Of a stretch of 64,000 bases of DNA, positions 1-10,447 are shown in pieces. The stretch covers positions 45,033,609 to 45,097,608 of the forward strand of contig OX328127.1 in NCBI GenBank assembly GCA_946811695.1, written 5' to 3'. Every line of letters begins with the position of its first letter. The first letter of the stretch is position 1. Source of the DNA: Gonocerus acuteangulatus. Taxonomy: Eukaryota > Arthropoda > Insecta > Hemiptera > Coreidae. The notes beneath the pieces were generated by a model. That model did no database searches and had not been told where the DNA came from. It saw only the letters and a program-made list of their open reading frames with translations. The translations under genes and the position numbers were made by a program.

Positions 1-365
1 CAAAACAGCTTAAGGGTATAAAGAATTAAGTATGCTATTAAGAAAAATCTCATTATAATCAGTTTTTTTTTTACAAATGAAATAGCTGTGGTAAATTTGC
101 TCGAAGTCTAATTGAGATTAAAGGTGCTTTACTTGCAGGTAAAACTTACTCAAGACTGCGGTGACTAAAGTTAGACGGAACTTTTAGTAAACTCTCCTAA
201 GAAGTTGTGAAGTCTGAGAATGAATAAGATGATTGCTTGTGAAAGGTCAGGTACAGCCAAGGGATAAGGACAGAAACAATTTAGAACCTTGATTGACATG
301 ATGTTTTTATCAATATTTAACTTAGGGAACATAAACTGGACCTAGGAGTAAAATACCACTTCTAA
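1..365. other. Unannotated AT-rich sequence
   Basis: No coding frame, RNA gene or recognisable repeat was seen here. It directly precedes the 3' tail of the minus-strand LINE fragment. Confidence 0.5.
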
Positions 366-638
366 TGAACACATTTAATTTTATTTTATATTTATTTTAT
401 TTATTTATTTTAAGAGCTTCGCAACGAAGGTGACTTGCTCTTTTTCAATTACAAAACAAAATATACAATACACAAAAGTAGAAATTTATGGAACTAAATA
501 TTACAAAAGTGTTAAGAACAAGAAATAGGAGCTAACATTATTTACAGTATTGCTTATTACTATATAGATATCATATTTACATACATATGACTTATATATA
601 CATACATATGACTAAACTACTAACATTAATTAATGGTT

Positions 639-672
<34 letters not shown>

Positions 673-2172
673 AATTTAAATCAGATTATTATTATACCCT
701 CGAAATATTATCTAAATTTTTCCCCTGGAATCAAATTTTTGTGTGTAGGTTGTGTTGTTTTAAAAATGTAAATATATCGTTGATGAAGGGGCTACCCTCT
801 GTCAGTAGTTCCTGTAAGTTGTAAGGTAGTTTTAGTTGTTCTAGTATTCTGCATTCCGTTAGTAAGTGTTTTATTGTCATTGGAACGTTACACTGTCTGC
901 AAATGGGTTGTTCTTTATTTGTCATTAAATAAGAGTGAGTTAGTAAAGTGTGTCCTATGCGTAGTCTACATAGTATAACCTCTTCTCGTCTGTTTCTTCG
1001 GCTACTAGAGCTCCATTCGTATATAGTATTTTTGATTTCTCTGAGTTTGTTGTTTTGTATGTTTGTCCAGTATTCTTGCCAAGTTTCTTGTATAGTATCA
1101 ACTAGTTCTTTTTTTATGTCTTGTATAGTTACGTTTTCTATGTCAATATTCTGTTTTCTTGTAGCCAATTTTGCTTGAATGTCGACTGTCGTACTTTCTG
1201 TGATATTTGTATGTCCGGGTAGCCAGATCATTGTGATGGATATGTTTTGTTCTTGTAGTCTGTAGAGTTGAATGTATATTTGTTTGACAATGGCATGTGT
1301 GCTGTACATATTGTTAAAAGAGAGCAATGAACTGAGTGAGTCTGAAAATAATTGGATCTTTGAGCAATTTATTGTATCAACGTTTGATAAAGCTAATAGG
1401 ATTGCTTGCAATTCTGCCGTATAAATGCTTGCAGTGTTTGGGAGCTTTTGTTTAAATATTTGCGAACCTATTACTGCAGCAGATCCGGTACCAGATTTTG
1501 TTTTGGACCCGTCGGTGAATATGTTTAAATTGTCTGCGTTTTGTATTTTTATTGATGTGAATAATGTCTTGTAGAAAGTCGTTGACAGTGGATCAGTCTT
1601 TTTCATTTTTGATAGTGATAAATTTATACTAAAATTCTTAAGTTCCCAAGGAGGGAACGTCAAGATTTCATTTCTGTGAGTAGGAGCTTGTCGAATATGT
1701 CGGGTCTGTCTGTTCTCGGAAAGGCGTATAATTAAGGGTTTTTGTTTAGGTCGTTTTCTGTTATATAAGTCATGGTATTGGTTATCCAGAAAGCAATTTA
1801 CACATGGTGTATTTAAACATTGGGATTTTTTGAAGAAATTTAATCCCAAGATTTCACGTCTGAGCTCCAATGGAAGTTCGCCGGACTCAACGTAAATACT
1901 TACAGTTGGGCTTGATCTGTATGCTCCTGTTGCAAGTCTTATACCCGCGTTATGTATTGAGTCTAATTGTTTTAGTGTTGTTTGGCTGGCAGATGAATAT
2001 GCTATACATCCGTAGTCCAGTAAAGATCTGGTATAAGCACGATAGAATGTAAGCATGAGAGATCTGTCAGCACCCCATTTTGTGTTTGAAAGGACTTTTA
2101 AAAGGTTTATAGATTTCTTACACCTAGTAACAAGTTCCTTAATATGGGGTAACCATGTAAGTTTTTTGTCAC
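366..2172 (-). mobile_element. 5'-truncated RNase H-bearing LINE (I/Jockey-type non-LTR retrotransposon)
   Basis: The element lies on the minus strand with its 3' end at the left. The 3' end is a TAAA-type microsatellite (about 366-412) preceded by a conserved tail box read on minus as GAGCAAGTCACC...GTTGCGAAGCTC. The same tail box recurs at 9225-9260 and 34290-34320, so it is a family 3' end. The coding part carries the end of a reverse transcriptase, an RNase H domain and a C-terminal zinc knuckle. Homology stops abruptly near 2172, typical of incomplete target-primed reverse transcription. A homopolymer run (641-669) sits in the 3' untranslated part. A TAA/TAAA tail with RNase H points to the I clade or its neighbours; the exact clade is not certain. 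Confidence 0.85.
731..2170 (-). CDS. LINE pol fragment: RT C-terminus, RNase H, zinc knuckle
   Basis: This is an open frame of about 479 codons, the C-terminal part of a LINE ORF2 that would copy RNA into DNA at the insertion site. The frame is open upstream of the first ATG (2056), and the KLTWLPHI-type RT 'thumb' motif lies in that upstream part, so 2170 is the better limit. The RT remainder (residues about 1-110) contains LLDYG and the AGIRLATGA motif. RNase H follows at about 215-335, with FTDGSK, YTAELQA, FSDS and WLPGH carrying the D-E-D residues. The end has CRLRIGHTLLTHSYL and a C-x2-C-x7-H-x4-C knuckle at about 424-440. No internal stop was seen, so this copy is young or little decayed, but it lacks endonuclease, the RT palm and ORF1. 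Not a host gene. Confidence 0.85.
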   Translation of the reverse strand, partial: DKKLTWLPHIKELVTRCKKSINLLKVLSNTKWGADRSLMLTFYRAYTRSLLDYGCIAYSSASQTTLKQLDSIHNAGIRLATGAYRSSPTVSIYVESGELPLELRREILGLNFFKKSQCLNTPCVNCFLDNQYHDLYNRKRPKQKPLIIRLSENRQTRHIRQAPTHRNEILTFPPWELKNFSINLSLSKMKKTDPLSTTFYKTLFTSIKIQNADNLNIFTDGSKTKSGTGSAAVIGSQIFKQKLPNTASIYTAELQAILLALSNVDTINCSKIQLFSDSLSSLLSFNNMYSTHAIVKQIYIQLYRLQEQNISITMIWLPGHTNITESTTVDIQAKLATRKQNIDIENVTIQDIKKELVDTIQETWQEYWTNIQNNKLREIKNTIYEWSSSSRRNRREEVILCRLRIGHTLLTHSYLMTNKEQPICRQCNVPMTIKHLLTECRILEQLKLPYNLQELLTEGSPFINDIFTFLKQHNLHTKI

Positions 2173-3566
2173 ATTTAATTTATTATATCAACATATCTTT
2201 CTCATTAGATGTAAATCGAGTTTCATTGAGTATAAGAAACATTCTGCCCATTAGGTGCGATTTTTTTCCTTAGTCCCCTAATGGACTACGGATTGAATAC
2301 TTACAGGAAAACATCTACATTTAATAAGCATTAAATCCATGCAAATAAAGTGGAGGTTTATTCGGGGATAAAGTGAACGATTGGCTCTCTTTTGTCAAAA
2401 AAATGTGGAATGTAGTTTTGTTACTTTCAAATACCTTTTGTGAAGAAATTAAAAATTATTCATTTTTTAATGGCCAAACTGTAAGTATCCATTGTCCATT
2501 CCGGAAGCAATAAATATAGCTGAATGAAACGATTGGAAAAGTTTTTCATTTGAGAGATCTGTTACATTTCATGTTTTTCAATTTTTCATTGATTTATGTT
2601 TTACATGATGTATTTGGCACCCAGTTTTGACTAGAAATTTTGAGCGGAGAATTCAAAAAGATTTCACGGTAGTTGAATTATTGTAATCCAGAATTTACAC
2701 ATAATTTGAAATGTTTTCAAATAAAATTTGAAATAAAACTAAAAATTGTGCAAAACATTGCGGGAGTAAAAATGTTAATCCTCAGTTCGGTCGCAACATT
2801 TTGTGGACATACAAGGCCACATCCAAACGGAATGGAATATTTAACTTCCCCAATTCGCATACTTGGTTTCATGTTAATCCTTATGCCCTGTGAAGATCAC
2901 ACAATCAGTATCAGCTCCAAGTTAACGTGTGGTGCAGAATTCAGGACGAATGTCTTCTTCAGCCAATCCTGATTCCTGACAGGTTCGATTCAACATATTT
3001 TTAAACCTCCACACGATTTAAATACGACCGACCTTTTGCATTAGAAGACGTTCCGCTAGCAGATAGATTCATGGTTCCAGATGGATTGCTGTCCTGGACA
3101 TAGCACCAGTGCTGTTAGGCAGCGGATGGATCCACTGTCCAAGTTCAAAAGGTCAAATTGCAAATTTAGCAAATTTTCAAATATATTAGTACATATTTTA
3201 GTGCCAACAACATCATGTAAAAGATAAATCAATGAAAATTTGTTAAACACAAAATGTAACAGATCTCCCAAATGAAAAACTTTTCCGATCATTTCTTTCA
3301 GTTACTTTTTATTGCTTCTGGACTGGACAATGGATACCCATAGTTTGGAAATTCAAAAATGAATAATTTTTAATTATTTCACACAAGGTATCTGAAAGTA
3401 ACAAAACTTACATTCAACATTTTTTTGACAAAAGGGAGCCATCCAATCTTTCAATTTAACCCCGAATAAACCTCCACTTTATTTGCATGGATTTAATTGA
3501 AAATGTAGAAGTTTTCGTGTAAGTATTGAATCTGTAGTCCGTTAGAGGGCTGAGGGAAAAAATCGC

Positions 3567-3906
3567 AAAAAAAAACTCTGATTCATTGATAAAAACAGAA
3601 GTGCGTTATTGGACGTCCACAAAGTATCTTTTAATAATGAATGATTTTAGTGAATTAAATTACTGTCTTTTTAAAGGAAATTTAGCCTATTTTATGATAG
3701 CATAATTAGAATTTAATTAGCTTGAATAGTTTTTGAGAAATCCTTTCTTATTTATTAAAAAACATGACTACGTTAAAAAAAAAAACAGAAAATTGGACAT
3801 AGCTCCTTTTCTTTTCGGAATCGGACCATACTTGAAATAAACTTTTTTGTTGTAAATTATGTTTATAATCACCTCCTAGAGTTTGGCTACTTAGACCTGA
3901 ATCACC

Positions 3907-3950
<44 letters not shown>

Positions 3951-4054
3951 TTGAGATAGCGTTCCTATAGCAAAACAAGTTAGTTAACCATCAAAATAGG
4001 TCTGTCTAGAATCGAAGTTTACTCCGGATAATATAATAATATATTTATTAATAT
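3567..4054. repeat. Unpaired insertion within the right foldback arm
   Basis: This segment separates AAAAAATCGC (ending 3566) from GCACCTAATGGGCAG (from 4055), which are contiguous in the mirrored left arm. It contains A-runs and a TA microsatellite (3912-3949) and no recognised gene. It could be a second nested insertion or slippage-driven expansion. Confidence 0.5.
3912..3949. repeat. (TA)n microsatellite
   Basis: About 19 uninterrupted TA units. Confidence 0.95.
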
Positions 4055-4068
4055 GCACCTAATGGGCA

Positions 4069-4070
<2 letters not shown>

Positions 4071-4122
<52 letters not shown>
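4071..4122. repeat. (AT)n microsatellite
   Basis: About 26 AT units directly abutting the foldback's outer right terminus. The element may have inserted beside, or seeded, this microsatellite. Confidence 0.95.
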
Positions 4123-4124
<2 letters not shown>

Positions 4125-4128
4125 CATA

Positions 4129-4440
4129 TTCCATTCTCCATATTCTTCGATGGACTCTAAATAATTTGAATCACTTGCATGAAATACGTTAAGCGTTTCT
4201 GCGATATCCTGTGTCGCTGACTGAGAGTTGTCTGTGACCAATGCATGAATTTGGTCATTATCAACAGTAGAAGGACGACCGAACGCTTTGCATCTTCCAA
4301 GTCAACATTTCCGGTTCTTAACCGAGCAATGCACTTAAGGACTAAGCTTTCTCCTAAGGCATCCTCTCCAATTAGGCATTCCAAGGCTCAATTAGAAACA
4401 ACATTTTTTTCTGTAAGCTTTAGTGTATGGTAATTACACA
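4129..4440 (-). pseudogene. Mariner-type transposase N-terminal remnant (HTH region)
   Basis: Two minus-strand frames join across one frameshift near 4250. Upstream is GEDALGESLVL...RTGNVDLEDAKRS (4157-4384); downstream is GRPSTVDNDQIHALV...IAETLNV (4141-4250). This is the helix-turn-helix DNA-binding region of mariner/SETMAR-like transposases, whose family pattern is FxxGxFDLEDxxRxGRPxxVDxDxI. The catalytic DD34D region is absent and no mariner terminal repeats were found, so this is a dead fragment. The frameshift and the abrupt end beside an AT microsatellite indicate an old copy. Confidence rests on the GRPSTVD and LEDAKRS motifs. Confidence 0.7.
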
Positions 4441-5205
4441 GATAGATTTACTTTACATCGATCCTTTTCAGCATTGGCTCCAAAAAACAACAACAAAAAA
4501 CTGGTCTTCCATTATCATTAATGAGACTGAAGGGAAAAGATAGAACTAACGAGAGTTTCTATCTAGCCCGTGTATCTGTAACTAAAGCTTTAAAAATACA
4601 CACTGCAATTACCTATATCGAGTAAATGTTAGATCAAACAGACTTTTCTTCAATAACTGATTGATTAACTCTGTGTATTTGAACAAATACATAAAATACC
4701 TCCCCTGCCTATTAATTAAAAAAAATAAATAAAAAAAATAAAAAAATAAAAAAAAAATGAAAAACTATAGCCAGACAGCTAGAATTTGGCAAAACTTGTC
4801 ATTATAATTCTTTACATTTAAAATTTTATCAAAATTCGTTTAATATTAAAATTACTTATTTAAAACATATCTTCAAAATTTATTTTTCCAAATTAATACA
4901 ATAACCTTTTTAACCAACTGAAATGAATTTTCGAAAGATTGATAAGTACGCTGTGTTTATAGCATCCCAAAACATTTGGGCAGCATACTTTATTTTTTAT
5001 ATAAATAAAGAATTTCTCTTCTCTCAACGTGATTTACGCTCCAGTAAAACTTAATAAACATTTCCTAAACTATTTTTGCTCCTCCTAGTTTTGGATTTAA
5101 GAACGTTTGAAGAAAAAATCAAATTCAACTACTTTATAAAGGCATTAAAATAATAAATTTAAAGCAATAGAACTCACCTAATGATTAGAATTTCGTAGTA
5201 ATTAT
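4441..5205. other. Unannotated AT-rich sequence
   Basis: Only A-rich low-complexity runs (for example 4718-4758) were seen; no gene or recognisable repeat. Confidence 0.5.
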
Positions 5206-5297
5206 TTTTTTGTTGGACGATTTTTTTTGTTTTTGTTTTTACGGCGCCTTGACATCTAGGCCATTAGCGCCGACATCCAGGGTGCAGCGAGGAATTA
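5206..5297 (-). mobile_element. SINE 3' fragment
   Basis: Read on minus, a body containing GGATGTCGGCGCTAATGGCC ends in GGCGCCGTAAAAAC and an A/C-rich tail. The same body and tail type occurs at 37686-37876, where a tRNA-like head is present. This copy lacks the head. Confidence 0.6.
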
Positions 5298-5924
5298 GAG
5301 TATTATAGTATGTACATATTACATACTTTCTACGTTATTGGCAGAAAAGTGACGAAAAACAAGGGTATGATCGGTTTTTGGGAATTTCTTACTTTAGCGA
5401 AAAGATGACAGATATAAAATCGACATAAAATTCAATTCTCAACAATAATCCGTCATAAAAATAACCCCTTTCCATTGGAGATTCCAGAGTTAGGGTCTCT
5501 GGAGAAGAACTGGAGAAAGTTGAGGGGTCGTGCATTAGGTCCAATGAAAGTTCATTCGGCCACGTTAAGACCCACGAAGTTTCGTTTTTAAATTTCAAAA
5601 ATTGTGGGAAAAAAGGGAGGTGTCAATCGAGTTTTGAACACCTTGTATATGTATACATGGGATCAGTTGAACAATGCAACTAATAAATTTATTTTTGCTA
5701 AAATATTTTTTTGTTGTTTTTAATTTCTATTGCTATTCATTTTGTGAAGTAACATTTTTATTTCATGTTGATATTTGTTCAAATGAAATATAAACAGAAG
5801 AATACGTGCATATTCGACTAGCTCAGATATTCTCCAGGCCATAATGGATTTTTGTTCGAATTTCACTCACGGCTTTGGTGTTAGGTTTTCTGTGATAGGC
5901 GTAATGAAATCTTTTTTTTTCTTT
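5298..5924. other. Unannotated sequence
   Basis: No convincing gene or repeat assignment. Confidence 0.4.
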
Positions 5925-6070
5925 TTCATCCCATACATTAAGGATTGGTCATTTGCAACTTACAAACAGTTGCCTAATGAATAGCCACAATGTGAAATAT
6001 TTAATACAAGTCTTACGATAAAATATTTACATACAGACTTACGCGTTCTTTGGAGGCACGCAAATTTCAC
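5925..6070 (+). pseudogene. Decayed LINE C-terminal fragment
   Basis: The stretch AAGGATTGGTCATT...ACAGTTGCCTAATGA...CAATGTGAAATAT aligns by eye with the LINE at 15815-15925, which encodes LRIGHSRLTHSYLM and the zinc knuckle. It has several indels and no usable frame. Confidence 0.6.
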
Positions 6071-7713
6071 TGATGTCCGATCTTAATTCATGTTTACCTT
6101 CATCAGAATCTTAATTCATGTTTACCTGTAAATCAGATTCCTAACTATAATTTACACGTTTCCTAGAAGTCAAATCCAGAAAGACTTATTCTACACCAAA
6201 ACAGTAAGGTAAGGTGACTACCGCAATGTAGCAGAAAATTAACCAATAAATGAATAATTCCGTACAACTTTTATATTGATTAATTTTTTCGTAAGATGTT
6301 TTGATATGAAATGAAATAGTTTTCCATAATGATATGAAGAAAAAATACCCCGGTATAATGTAATCATAAAATTTATTATAATATCATAATAAATCATAAA
6401 ATGCCCTACTGTATAGAATATTTCATAGTTAGGATCGCTCCAGTATTACTGAAGTACACTATAATGATGGTAGCACACTAAAAAGAATTTGCACTTGGGA
6501 GTCTGCTCTGGAACATACATTGGAAAATAACATCAAAAAACGGATTGGAGACATAAACTAGGACTTCTTGTAAAACCCACTTATGAATGTCCAACACCCA
6601 ACAATGGAAGAACATGAGTACATGAAGAACCCGGAGGAATTGAGACTGAAAAGAATAAATTAGGGACCTAAGACTCCGTTTGCTTATTATTTCTATAGTC
6701 TCTAACCTTAGGTATTCCTGAATTTATTTAAGAAAAATAATAATCTTTAAATAATTCATAAATGCAGTCCTTTGGGGGAAATGTCAAGAAATTTTGACTG
6801 ACATCCTGAATATTAATCCGACATTTTCCTTCCAGCTGGTGTCGAATTAAGCTTTAAATCGACAAAGTCCTATTTATTCGTTTGTGAATAATGCATTATT
6901 ATGAAAGGTCGATTTAAGTTTGAGTACTGTAGTATTATAATATAAAAAATACCATTATTAAGATCTCTAGTGTGTGTTCTGCACCTCCTCCGCTTATGAT
7001 ATCGACACGAAGATGAAATCCGGAAGTTCTGACGATATATATTTATATATAAACACATGTCAGTATATGCATATATCTCAATGGTTTCATATACAGTCTA
7101 CAACAATAATCAGATTTTGATTACTTTTGGCTTCCTTTTTCTTATCAAAAGATGATTTCTTATTTCTTTACTTTTAAGTCAAAATCTTGATTCTGGGTTG
7201 TCTTCATTGAAATGGTTGTTTGCTTCAAAAAAGCTAGAATGACCACTAGCGAATCATGGAAGCTCGGGAATAATATATAACCTATGTGTATAGTTACATG
7301 TTTCCCTTTCATTAGGTGTGCTGTTGTGGAAATTAATTAATACAAATATTTGACGTATCTATTAGTCTAGTAAACCAACGCCGTATAGTAATGGAGTCAA
7401 TTAGGAACAAAAATACATAGAGACTTGAGTCGTGAGTGGTCAATAGTTTTGCAGATGATAGTCAGAAGAGAGATAGGGAGAGTGATTGAACGAGAACGTG
7501 GGGCCGGAGGGGGGGGGGCCTTCGAGAATATGGCGTATCTATAACGCGAGAGGGCACCTCTACAAAATGTAACCATTTGCAAATAAGACATACTGCTTGA
7601 TGAACAAATGCTAATGAAAATTATGATTGAATTTTTAGATCTGAAGATAGATATCTCTGTCGTAAATGTGGTAGATAGGCAAATGCTGGGAGAGTGTCCC
7701 AACTTCTTTCCTA
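6071..7713. other. Unannotated sequence
   Basis: A short near-duplicate (AATTCATGTTTACCT at about 6086 and 6114) and AT-rich DNA; no supported gene. Confidence 0.4.
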
Positions 7714-7721
7714 TCACCAGA

Positions 7722-7970
7722 CATGGGCGTATATAAGGGGGGCATGAAGGGGCTGCAGCCCACTCCCAAAATTTTGATTTTATCGACAAAAATGTGTCAT
7801 ATAAACTTTTAAAATAAATTAAATAAGATCACAGTTCAGAAAATGTTTTTTGTGTGTAATAGCGTTTTAGCTGTACATATACTATTCCAAGTTCTAGAAT
7901 GTTATCCCATGCCTCCTAAATGCTCCGAGCCCCCCCCCCCCCCCGAAATTATTTTCTGTATACGCCAGTG
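7722..7970. mobile_element. Candidate hAT-type MITE
   Basis: The ends are inverted: CATGGGCGTATATA on the left, and CACTGGCGTATACA read inward from the right. The interior is G/C-homopolymer rich (C run near 7930-7944) with no coding capacity. Flanks TCACCAGA and TCACTTAA match at 5 of 8 positions, compatible with a decayed 8 bp target duplication. Assignment to hAT is inferred from the terminus style only. Confidence 0.4.
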
Positions 7971-7978
7971 TCACTTAA

Positions 7979-9202
7979 CGGCAACTCATTGGTAATAAAT
8001 CCACATTGGTAAAATTCAGAAACAGAAAGAATAATTTTTTTTAGACAAGGTGTGTAGCATTGCCTAGCGGAGAGACCCCCTAAAAAAATTCTCAATCGTA
8101 GATCTGACGGTATGATATCAAGGAAATGATCTCGATCAAGACTCAAGATTCGATAGGGTAAAATAAGGCATTAAAAAAAAAAAAAAAAAAAAAAAAATGT
8201 TCACTTCCGAAAAAAAAAAATTCCCTGGTTCGGCGCAAGAAGAGCCATTCAAGGAGTCAAAAATACGCTCATGCTCCCGAGTTTGTGCATTTTAAATAAC
8301 CAGATTTACAGCTGAGGTATATAATTATGGAGTACAAGGCTATAGGAAGAAGAAGCTCACATATACCTTGTCAGAGAAAAATTATAGCGATATTCGTCGT
8401 TATTTTGATGAATAATTATTTGTTTGATTTATCAACCCGGAAATGTCTCTCCATCGGACAGATTGACACGGTGCGTATTATATGGGTGCAAGATCACAGA
8501 AATAGTTTTCCCCTTAAGAGCAATGGAAGTAGCAGAGTTAGCGACGATAAGCCGATTGCATCTCAAAAGACACTTTGATGACAATAAGGGAAAAGGATCC
8601 GTGAAACAAACTAAAAAGAGACAAACTTCCTTAGGCCATATAAAGAAGAATAAGCAACCTTTGAGGAGGGGCGTAAGAAAACAGAGGATTAATCAGGCCT
8701 TCCTGAAGAGCAAGGGGTCAGAGGTTTGTAAGGGAAGTAGGTCCTGAAATCTACCAGTCAGCCTCCTTGGCAGGTCGATAACTCAACAAAGGTAAATACT
8801 TGAAGCACTGGCCCTATCCGTAAACGTGCCAAGACTCTTGAATCTTATATCTGCTCTATATCACCAACATAGAGAAATGTAGTCACTCCCCTCAATAATA
8901 TAGCTAAAAGGCTCGAAACTGGTCGGGGGAGAATACAATAAAGGAAAATAAACAGCACTAATTAATATAATAAGCTCAAGACATAGTAATGTTAAATAAA
9001 TATGCTTATGATTTTTTCATCGACACGATTTTAGAAACGAGTTTTTATAAGGATTAATATTGACATTACGATACAAACAAAATACAAGTCGGTATTAAAT
9101 TAAGTCCAAAAGATGAATAGTCTTCAATATGGTCGATGTAAGTGAATGTACTTCCAAAAGAACTAGCCATAACTTATTGAAGCACGTAAGCCTACCCTAC
9201 AC
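7979..9202. other. Unannotated sequence with A-runs
   Basis: Contains a poly(A) run at about 8171-8197. A 107-codon open frame at 8424-8747 is basic and low in complexity with no recognisable domain, and is not called as a gene. Confidence 0.4.
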
Positions 9203-9446
9203 TATTATTTTTTTTGTTATTATTATTTATTAGGGCACCGCAACAAAGGCGATGTGCTCTATCATTTCTCAAGAACTGTCATTGACACTAGGGAGATAGT
9301 GTGGTCAGTACTATGCTCCAGCCGCCTGATTCTCCCCTTTGCAGGCACCCATTAATAAATTTATTAAAGGCCGAATGCAACCCAGGAACGAAGACCCTAG
9401 ACGTTAAAAAGCTCTACTGCTTGCTCGGGATTTGAACGCAGGTCCT

Positions 9447-9447
<1 letters not shown>
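9203..9447 (-). mobile_element. tRNA-derived SINE sharing its 3' end with the resident LINEs
   Basis: On the minus strand the head has a B-box-like GCGTTCAAATCCCG near 9430. The body follows, and the 3' end reads GAGCACATCGCCTTTGTTGC...CCC followed by TAATAAATAATAATAA. That 3' box matches the LINE tails at 366-450 and 34267-34320, the usual signature of a SINE mobilised by a partner LINE. The A box end is lost into the adjoining AT microsatellite. Confidence 0.7.

Positions 9448-9448
<1 letters not shown>

Positions 9449-9503
<55 letters not shown>
9449..9503. repeat. (AT)n microsatellite
   Basis: About 27 AT units; the pogo-type element begins immediately to the right, at a TA. Confidence 0.95.
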
Positions 9504-9509
<6 letters not shown>

Positions 9510-10445
9510 AACCTCCCTTAACGGACACCTCCCTACAGCGGACACCTCTATTAACGGACGTTTTCTCGCAGTCCCGAATTTTTCTATAGGTAAAATAAAC
9601 CTCTATATTGCGGACACCTCTGTACAAAGGACACGGACAGAAAAATCTGATTTTTTACCTCCTTACTACGGACAATTACAGCTAATGTTATTTATAGAAG
9701 CATTCCAATCGGTGTAGGTTTCCAGAAAAATGCGTTAACAATTACAAACTCTTTGCAAGAATAAGATATATATACAGAATAGTGACTCGTAATATCCTCC
9801 TAGGAGTTTCACAACAGGAACCCCTTCCACAGGTCCATATGATTTTCTCGCTGGCAGATTACTATTGTTTTGCCTACGCGTTATCACGGTTCCGGGAATA
9901 TTCCATAAGTCTGTTTGGTTCACATTCCTTTCGCCGAACTTCACTCTCTTCACTTATCAGTTGGTTTTTAGCTCTTGTTGAGTGAGTATCGTGCTTTCTC
10001 TTCAATATGTCTAATCGGAAATCTCTGACACTTAAAGAAAAAATTTACGTGACAACATTTTCCAATTGCGATAAATGTGATGTGCGTAAAGTTGCCGAGT
10101 TTTTTAAGATAGGGAAAACACAAGTAGCAGAAATATTGAAAAACAAGATGAAATTTTGAAGAAACGGACGGAAAGTTGTGACAAAAATGTTGTCCGAGAA
10201 CTAAGAACTTTAAACTTATGCTTTAAACTTTTTAGAATAAAAAATTTTTTAAGTTTATACTTATTGAACTTCTTTCTATATACTTAAAAAAACTTGCTAC
10301 GGGTAATTATTAAATGGTTAATTAAAACATGAATTAAAAATTCGGTACGTATCCATCTCGACCAACCCCTCTGTATAGCGGACACCTCTCTATAGTGGAC
10401 AACTTTGGTTCTCCCAGAGGTGTCCGCTATAGAGAGGTTTCACTG
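9504..10445 (+). mobile_element. Internally deleted pogo/Tigger-type DNA transposon
   Basis: The ends are inverted: TAGTGAAACCTCCC at the left, and CAGTGAAACCTCTCTATAGC read inward from 10445. Both are flanked by TA, the target duplication of the Tc1/mariner/pogo superfamily. Sub-terminal copies of the GCGGACACCTC motif repeat several times at both ends. The interior keeps only the start of a transposase (10007-10159), so the copy cannot move on its own. The left terminus has C to T at its first base. Confidence 0.85.
10007..10159 (+). pseudogene. Pogo/Tigger transposase N-terminal HTH fragment
   Basis: A 50-codon frame begins MSNRKSLTLKEKI and continues through RKVAEFFKIGKTQVAEILKNK to a TGA. 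This matches the psq/CENP-B N-terminal helix-turn-helix of pogo transposases, the domain that binds the transposon ends. The second HTH and the DDE catalytic core are absent. The frame lies about 500 bp inside the left terminus, where a pogo gene would begin, which supports the call. It is shorter than usual gene-finder thresholds. Confidence 0.8.
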
Positions 10446-10447
10446 TA

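Larger units (their letters stand above)
2241..4072. mobile_element. Foldback DNA element with long inverted arms, right arm interrupted
   Basis: The outer ends are a perfect 18 bp inverted pair: ATTCTGCCCATTAGGTGC at 2241-2258 and its complement at 4055-4072. Inside them, a left arm (about 2257-2641) and a right arm (about 3176-3566) are imperfect reverse complements over nearly 390 bp. Shared blocks include the segment around CAAATAAAGTGGAGG and the block around GTAACAGATCTC. The right arm is cut between 3566 and 4055 by about 488 bp that has no partner on the left. The 530 bp between the arms contains no recognised transposase. I infer a non-autonomous foldback or long-TIR DNA transposon with a later insertion. 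The superfamily is unknown and no clear target duplication was seen. Confidence 0.7.

Noticed and set aside
7397..7789. 130-codon minus frame
   Set aside because: It runs through the G-rich MITE end and serine/proline low-complexity sequence. No domain.
8424..8747. 107-codon basic open frame
   Set aside because: Lysine/arginine-rich, no known domain, no sign of conservation.
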